11,230 nucleotides of DNA from positions 2,249 to 13,478 of the forward strand of contig VBHE01000290.1 of assembly GCA_005889515.1 (NCBI GenBank), written 5' to 3'. Each line of letters begins with the position of its first letter. Position 1 is the stretch's first letter. This stretch comes from Chloroflexota bacterium. Its GTDB lineage: Bacteria > Chloroflexota > Dormibacteria > Aeolococcales > Aeolococcaceae. Made by a program: the position numbers and the translations under genes. Below, one piece after another: positions 6,879-11,230 of this stretch. The notes under the pieces are model-generated. The model ran no database searches. It had not been told where the DNA came from and saw nothing but the letters and a program-made list of their open reading frames with translations.

Positions 6879-7505
6879 ATGGAACTGACCTTCGTCGGGC
6901 TCTCCTGCGTGCGGCTGCGCGGCCGTGACGTCGAGGTGGTCATCGACCCGATCCCGCCGGGGGTGAGCAGCCGGCCGCCACGGGTCAACCCCGACATCGT
7001 CGTACGCACCGAGGGCGAGGGCGACCTCTCCCTGGTCCGCCCCGGAGAGGGGCGTCCCCAGGAGGTCAGCGGGCCCGGCGAGTACGAGCTCCGCGGGGTG
7101 AGCGTCTTCGGCGTCGCCGCAGGCGACACCACGATCATGCGCGTCGAGGTCGACGACGTCCGGGTCTGTGCCCTCGGCCGGCTCCGCCGCCAGCTCGCCG
7201 AGCACGAGATCGACGCGCTCGGCCATGTCGACGTCCTCGCCGTGCCCGTCGGCGGCGGCGACGCCCTCGAGGCTCAGGCAGCCGCCCGGCTCGTCAACGC
7301 GCTCGAGCCGGCGATCGTGGTCCCGGTGCGCTACGCGGTCGCCGGCCTCACCGGCGACTACGACCCGGTCGACCGCTTCGCCAAGGAGATGGGCCTTGCC
7401 GAGGGCTGGGCGCCGCAGCCCAAGCTCAACCTCACCGGCTCGCTCCCCACCACCGAGGAGACCCGCGTCGTCGTCCTCGAGCCCAGGGCCCTCGCCGGCC
7501 CCTGA
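6879..7505 (+). CDS. UlaG-like metallo-beta-lactamase-fold protein with degenerate metal site (208 aa)
   Basis: It resembles the UlaG-like (Lactamase_B_3) branch of the metallo-beta-lactamase superfamily. The evidence is MELTFVGLSCVRLRG and VIDPIPP at the N-terminus, SGPGEYELRGV (64-74), VDVLAVPVGGGDALEAQAAA (117-136) and the C-terminal PVDRFAKEMGL and TRVVVLEPRA. The metal ligands are gone. The HxHxDH position reads EGEGDL (residues 45-50, bases 7011-7028), so only the Asp remains. LGDLGH reads LGRLRR, with R101 replacing the bridging Asp, and the final MHY reads VRY, with R151 for His. From memory, Chloroflexota relatives already have a weakened first motif, and this member goes further. 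Hydrolase activity is unlikely; a structural or binding role is inferred. The gene lies between the HtrA-like gene and pyrG and appears to have its own leaderless promoter. Confidence 0.85.
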   Translation: MELTFVGLSCVRLRGRDVEVVIDPIPPGVSSRPPRVNPDIVVRTEGEGDLSLVRPGEGRPQEVSGPGEYELRGVSVFGVAAGDTTIMRVEVDDVRVCALGRLRRQLAEHEIDALGHVDVLAVPVGGGDALEAQAAARLVNALEPAIVVPVRYAVAGLTGDYDPVDRFAKEMGLAEGWAPQPKLNLTGSLPTTEETRVVVLEPRALAGP

Positions 7506-7515
7506 CCGCGCAGTC

Positions 7516-7530
7516 GGAGGCCGTGCCTCC
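7516..7530 (+). other. Short perfect hairpin in the gap before pyrG
   Basis: GGAGGC (7516-7521) and GCCTCC (7525-7530) form a 6-bp stem with the loop CGT. It sits 11 bases after the stop of the UlaG-like gene and ends 10 bases before the pyrG -10-like element. It could be a weak terminator without a T tract or a protein-binding site overlapping the -35 region. Evidence is limited to the repeat itself. Confidence 0.3.
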
Positions 7531-7540
7531 TGTCCGGTGG

Positions 7541-7546
7541 TAGCAT
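7541..7546 (+). promoter_or_regulatory. -10-like TAGCAT of pyrG with start in an A tract
   Basis: TAGCAT fits TANNNT. Initiation seven bases downstream falls near 7553, inside the five-A run 7550-7554, directly before the first C residues of the message. The leader would be about 21 bases and contains the Shine-Dalgarno GGAG (7563-7566). CTCC (7556-7559) could pair with that Shine-Dalgarno across a three-base loop. No good -35 box is seen. Confidence 0.4.
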
Positions 7547-7573
7547 TTGAAAAACCTCCACTGGAGAGCGTGC

Positions 7574-9232
<1,659 letters not shown>

Positions 9233-9248
9233 ACGCCGCCGGAGGTCG

Positions 9249-10271
9249 ATGACCAGCGTCTCCCGGGTCGCCGCCAGCCGCTCCCGCGCCGGACAGGCCC
9301 GGGACCGGAACCATGCCCTCGAGCTGCTCCGCGCCACCGAGGCGGCGGCGCTCTCGGTCGGCCGCTGGCTCGGCCGCGGCGACAAGACCGGCACCCGCGA
9401 GGCGGCGCAGCTGGCCATGGCCGAGGCGCTGGGGAGCATGCCCTTCGACGGCCACATCGTGCTCGGGCCGGACGAGCCCTCCGGCGCCCTCGCCGCCGGC
9501 CGGCGGATCGGCTCCGGTCGCGAGCGCATCGACCTCGCCATCGTCCCCGTCGACGGGGTGAGCCTGGTCTCCCGCGGCCTCACCCAGGCGCTGAGCATCG
9601 CCGCCGCCGCCGAGCCCGGGGGCATCTCCGCGCCGCCGCCGGTCGCCTACATGCACAAGATCGCCGTCGGTCCGGCGGCGCGCGGCTCGGTCGACATCTC
9701 CGACACCCCCGAGAACAACCTCCGCCGTGTCGCCTTCGCCATGGACGTCCACGTCCGCGACCTCACCGTCTGCATGCTCGACCGGCCCCGCCATCTCGCC
9801 CTGCTGGAGCGGGTGCGGGAGATGGGCGCCCGGGTGGCGCTGATCAGCGACGGCGACATCGGCGCGGCGATGATGGCGGCGGTGCCGGGGAGCGGCGTCG
9901 ACGTCATGCTCGGAGCCGGCGGCACCCGCGAGGCGGTGCTCGCCGCCTGCGCCCTGCGCTGCCTCGGCGGCGAGCTTCAGTGCCGCCCCTGGGTGCGCCA
10001 CGAGGAGGAGGCGGCGGCGGTGCGCGCCGCGGGCTTCGACCCCGAGGCGCCGATGAGCATGGACGCGCTCGTCCCCGGCTCCGGCGTGGCCGTGGCGGTG
10101 ACGGGCGTCACCGGCGGCGGCCTGCTCCGCGGCGTCCTCTACCACAACTGGTGGGCGGAGACCCACAGCATGGTGATGCGCGCCCGCAGCGGGACGCTGC
10201 GGGAGATCTCCACCAAGCACCACGTCGCCCTGCGTCCCGAGGACGCCCGGGGGCTGCGAAACCCCCGCTAG
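9249..10271 (+). CDS. GlpX-family (class II fructose-1,6-bisphosphatase-like) protein with degenerate active site (340 aa)
   Basis: The whole chain aligns with GlpX, class II fructose-1,6-bisphosphatase of gluconeogenesis. Visible family segments are RATEAAALSVGRWLGRGDK (28-46), YMHKIAVGP (134-142), LDRPRH (177-182), ISDGDIGAA (199-207), VDVMLGAGGTREAV (217-230) and TGVTGGGLLRGV. By comparison with E. coli GlpX from memory, metal and catalytic positions are changed: Asp33 is Arg50, the Glu57 region GEGE reads GPDE (P74) with a two-residue deletion after it, Asp85 is Val99 (DPIEGT reads VPVDGV), Glu88 is Asp102 and Thr90 is Val104. Glu213 is kept as E228. Sugar-phosphate contacts thus look preserved while metal binding looks lost, so phosphatase activity is doubtful; an unusual active subfamily is the alternative. 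GGAGG at 9241-9245 is a strong but close Shine-Dalgarno (three bases to ATG). The gene follows pyrG by 16 bases, and its stop overlaps the opposing gene's stop. Confidence 0.87.
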   Translation: MTSVSRVAASRSRAGQARDRNHALELLRATEAAALSVGRWLGRGDKTGTREAAQLAMAEALGSMPFDGHIVLGPDEPSGALAAGRRIGSGRERIDLAIVPVDGVSLVSRGLTQALSIAAAAEPGGISAPPPVAYMHKIAVGPAARGSVDISDTPENNLRRVAFAMDVHVRDLTVCMLDRPRHLALLERVREMGARVALISDGDIGAAMMAAVPGSGVDVMLGAGGTREAVLAACALRCLGGELQCRPWVRHEEEAAAVRAAGFDPEAPMSMDALVPGSGVAVAVTGVTGGGLLRGVLYHNWWAETHSMVMRARSGTLREISTKHHVALRPEDARGLRNPR

Positions 10272-11230
10272 ACGTTCTTCAGCAGGAAGGTCGTCCCGTC
10301 CTCGAGGGGGACGGTCCAGTCCGGCCTGTCGAGGTCGTGGCCGGCGCCGGGGATGAGTCTCAGCTGCACCGTGGCACCGGAGGCGGTCAGCTCGTGCGCG
10401 GCGACCACGCTCGCGTGCCAGGGGACCACGGGGTCGGCGGTGCCCTGCTCGAGGAGGATGCCGCAGTGGAGGGTGCCGAAGTTCGCCCCCGGGGACATCG
10501 CCGTGTAGAGGGCGGGGTCGGTCGCCGGCGGGCCGACGTCGGGGCGCCCCCGGAAGTACCCGGGGCGGCGCTTGTAGAGGACGGTGTACTGGCTCTCGCT
10601 CGGAGCGTAGAGCACCGCGGCGCGGATCCCGCGATGGGCGGCGAGCATCGCCTCGGCGACGTTGCCGCCGAGGCTGTGGGCGATGAGCCCGACGTGGTTG
10701 GGGTCGACCCGGGGGTCCTCGAGCAGCAGGTCGAGGAGGGTGAGGGAGTCGATCGCGTCGGCGATCGGGAGCGGCTCGGTGCGCGGGTCGGGGGCGCTCC
10801 CCCCCAGGCCGCGGTAGTCGGGGATCCCGACGAGGACGCCGTGCTCGGCCAGCGGGATCGCCAGCGGCATGGCGTCGGCGCCGTCCGAGTAGGTCTGTGG
10901 CGTCGAGAACCCGTGCAGGGAGATCACCAGCCGGTGGCGTCCCTTCCCGGACGGGATGAGCAGGGTGCCGGTCACCTGCAGGCCCTGGCTGTGGTACGCG
11001 ATCCGCTGCACCGAGTACCCGTGCTCGTGCTGCGCCGGGCCGATCGCGAGGATGGGCCCCGAGCCGCTCGGGTGGAACGTCCGGAGCGAGGCGATGGTCA
11101 GGATCGGCCGCGGGGGCGCCGGTGGCGCCGCCGGGGGGGCCGGGGGACCGTCGACCCGGGCGACCGCCGCGGCACGGTGCACCTCGCGCGCGTGGCCGGG
11201 GCCGAGGTGGGGGAGGACCCCCTCCGAGAC
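10268..11230 (-). CDS. Alpha/beta hydrolase (dienelactone hydrolase/prolyl-oligopeptidase type), start possibly outside window
   Basis: This is a serine hydrolase of the alpha/beta fold; its substrate cannot be told from sequence, and an ester or peptide is likely. Numbered from the GTG at 11182 (304 aa), it has the oxyanion-side motif SLHGF (88-92), PDYRGLGGS, the nucleophile elbow AHSLGG with S170, the acid in GTADPVVPWH (D250) and the histidine in GAGHDL (H282), so the catalytic triad is complete. A Pro/Ala-rich stretch (about 12-26) precedes the catalytic domain, suggesting a linker. The frame stays open without a stop from the GTG to the window edge (16 further codons), and the GTG has no good ribosome binding site, so the true start may lie beyond 11230, perhaps with a signal or anchor. 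The final stop TAG overlaps the stop of the convergent GlpX-like gene. Confidence 0.88.
   Translation of the reverse strand, partial: VSEGVLPHLGPGHAREVHRAAAVARVDGPPAPPAAPPAPPRPILTIASLRTFHPSGSGPILAIGPAQHEHGYSVQRIAYHSQGLQVTGTLLIPSGKGRHRLVISLHGFSTPQTYSDGADAMPLAIPLAEHGVLVGIPDYRGLGGSAPDPRTEPLPIADAIDSLTLLDLLLEDPRVDPNHVGLIAHSLGGNVAEAMLAAHRGIRAAVLYAPSESQYTVLYKRRPGYFRGRPDVGPPATDPALYTAMSPGANFGTLHCGILLEQGTADPVVPWHASVVAAHELTASGATVQLRLIPGAGHDLDRPDWTVPLEDGTTFLLKNV

Noticed and set aside
7547..7573. TTG at 7547 as the start of CTP synthase
   Set aside because: It would add nine residues not found in the family. The ATG at 7574 has a well-placed Shine-Dalgarno and gives the canonical N-terminus.

Overview
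The window is very GC-rich (roughly 70% or more, with nearly all third codon positions G or C). It is packed with genes: nine lie on the + strand and one on the - strand, and every gap between genes is under 100 bases. No rRNA, tRNA, CRISPR array, insertion sequence or phage gene was seen. The gene content is housekeeping-like: the UvrA C-terminus, a UPF0182 giant membrane protein, an ST1585-like metallo-hydrolase, CTP synthase and a GlpX-family protein. Together with a GPGEYE-type metallo-beta-lactamase-fold protein that I associate with Chloroflexota, this suggests a high-GC Terrabacteria lineage such as Dormibacterota/Chloroflexota or a deep actinobacterial relative. That placement is an inference.

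Layout. 1-951 is the 3' part of uvrA. 1048-1251 and 1333-1644 are two small proteins of unknown function. 1711-4716 is a seven-helix UPF0182 protein with a large extracytoplasmic domain. 4743-5696 is an intact binuclear metallo-beta-lactamase-fold hydrolase, joined by a GTGA overlap to 5693-6850, a membrane-anchored HtrA-like/PDZ protein. 6879-7505 is a UlaG-like metallo-beta-lactamase-fold protein. 7574-9232 is pyrG (CTP synthase), followed 16 bases later by a GlpX-like gene (9249-10271). An alpha/beta hydrolase (10268-11230) converges on it and may continue past the right edge; the two genes share the palindrome CTAG as overlapping stop codons.

The main observation is that three of four consecutive genes look like pseudoenzymes with intact folds. 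The HtrA-like protein has lost the catalytic Ser and Asp. The UlaG-like protein has lost the HxHxDH site and the other metal ligands. The GlpX-like protein has lost most of its metal/catalytic acidic residues. The genes around them (UvrA, the ST1585-like hydrolase, PyrG, the alpha/beta hydrolase) keep their catalytic residues, so general decay or sequencing error is unlikely.

A second pattern is regulatory. Several genes are preceded by a TANNNT -10-like hexamer only 8-14 bases before the ATG and lack a clear Shine-Dalgarno sequence, as expected for leaderless or nearly leaderless mRNAs. The small gene at 1048, pyrG and the GlpX-like gene have ordinary Shine-Dalgarno sites instead.
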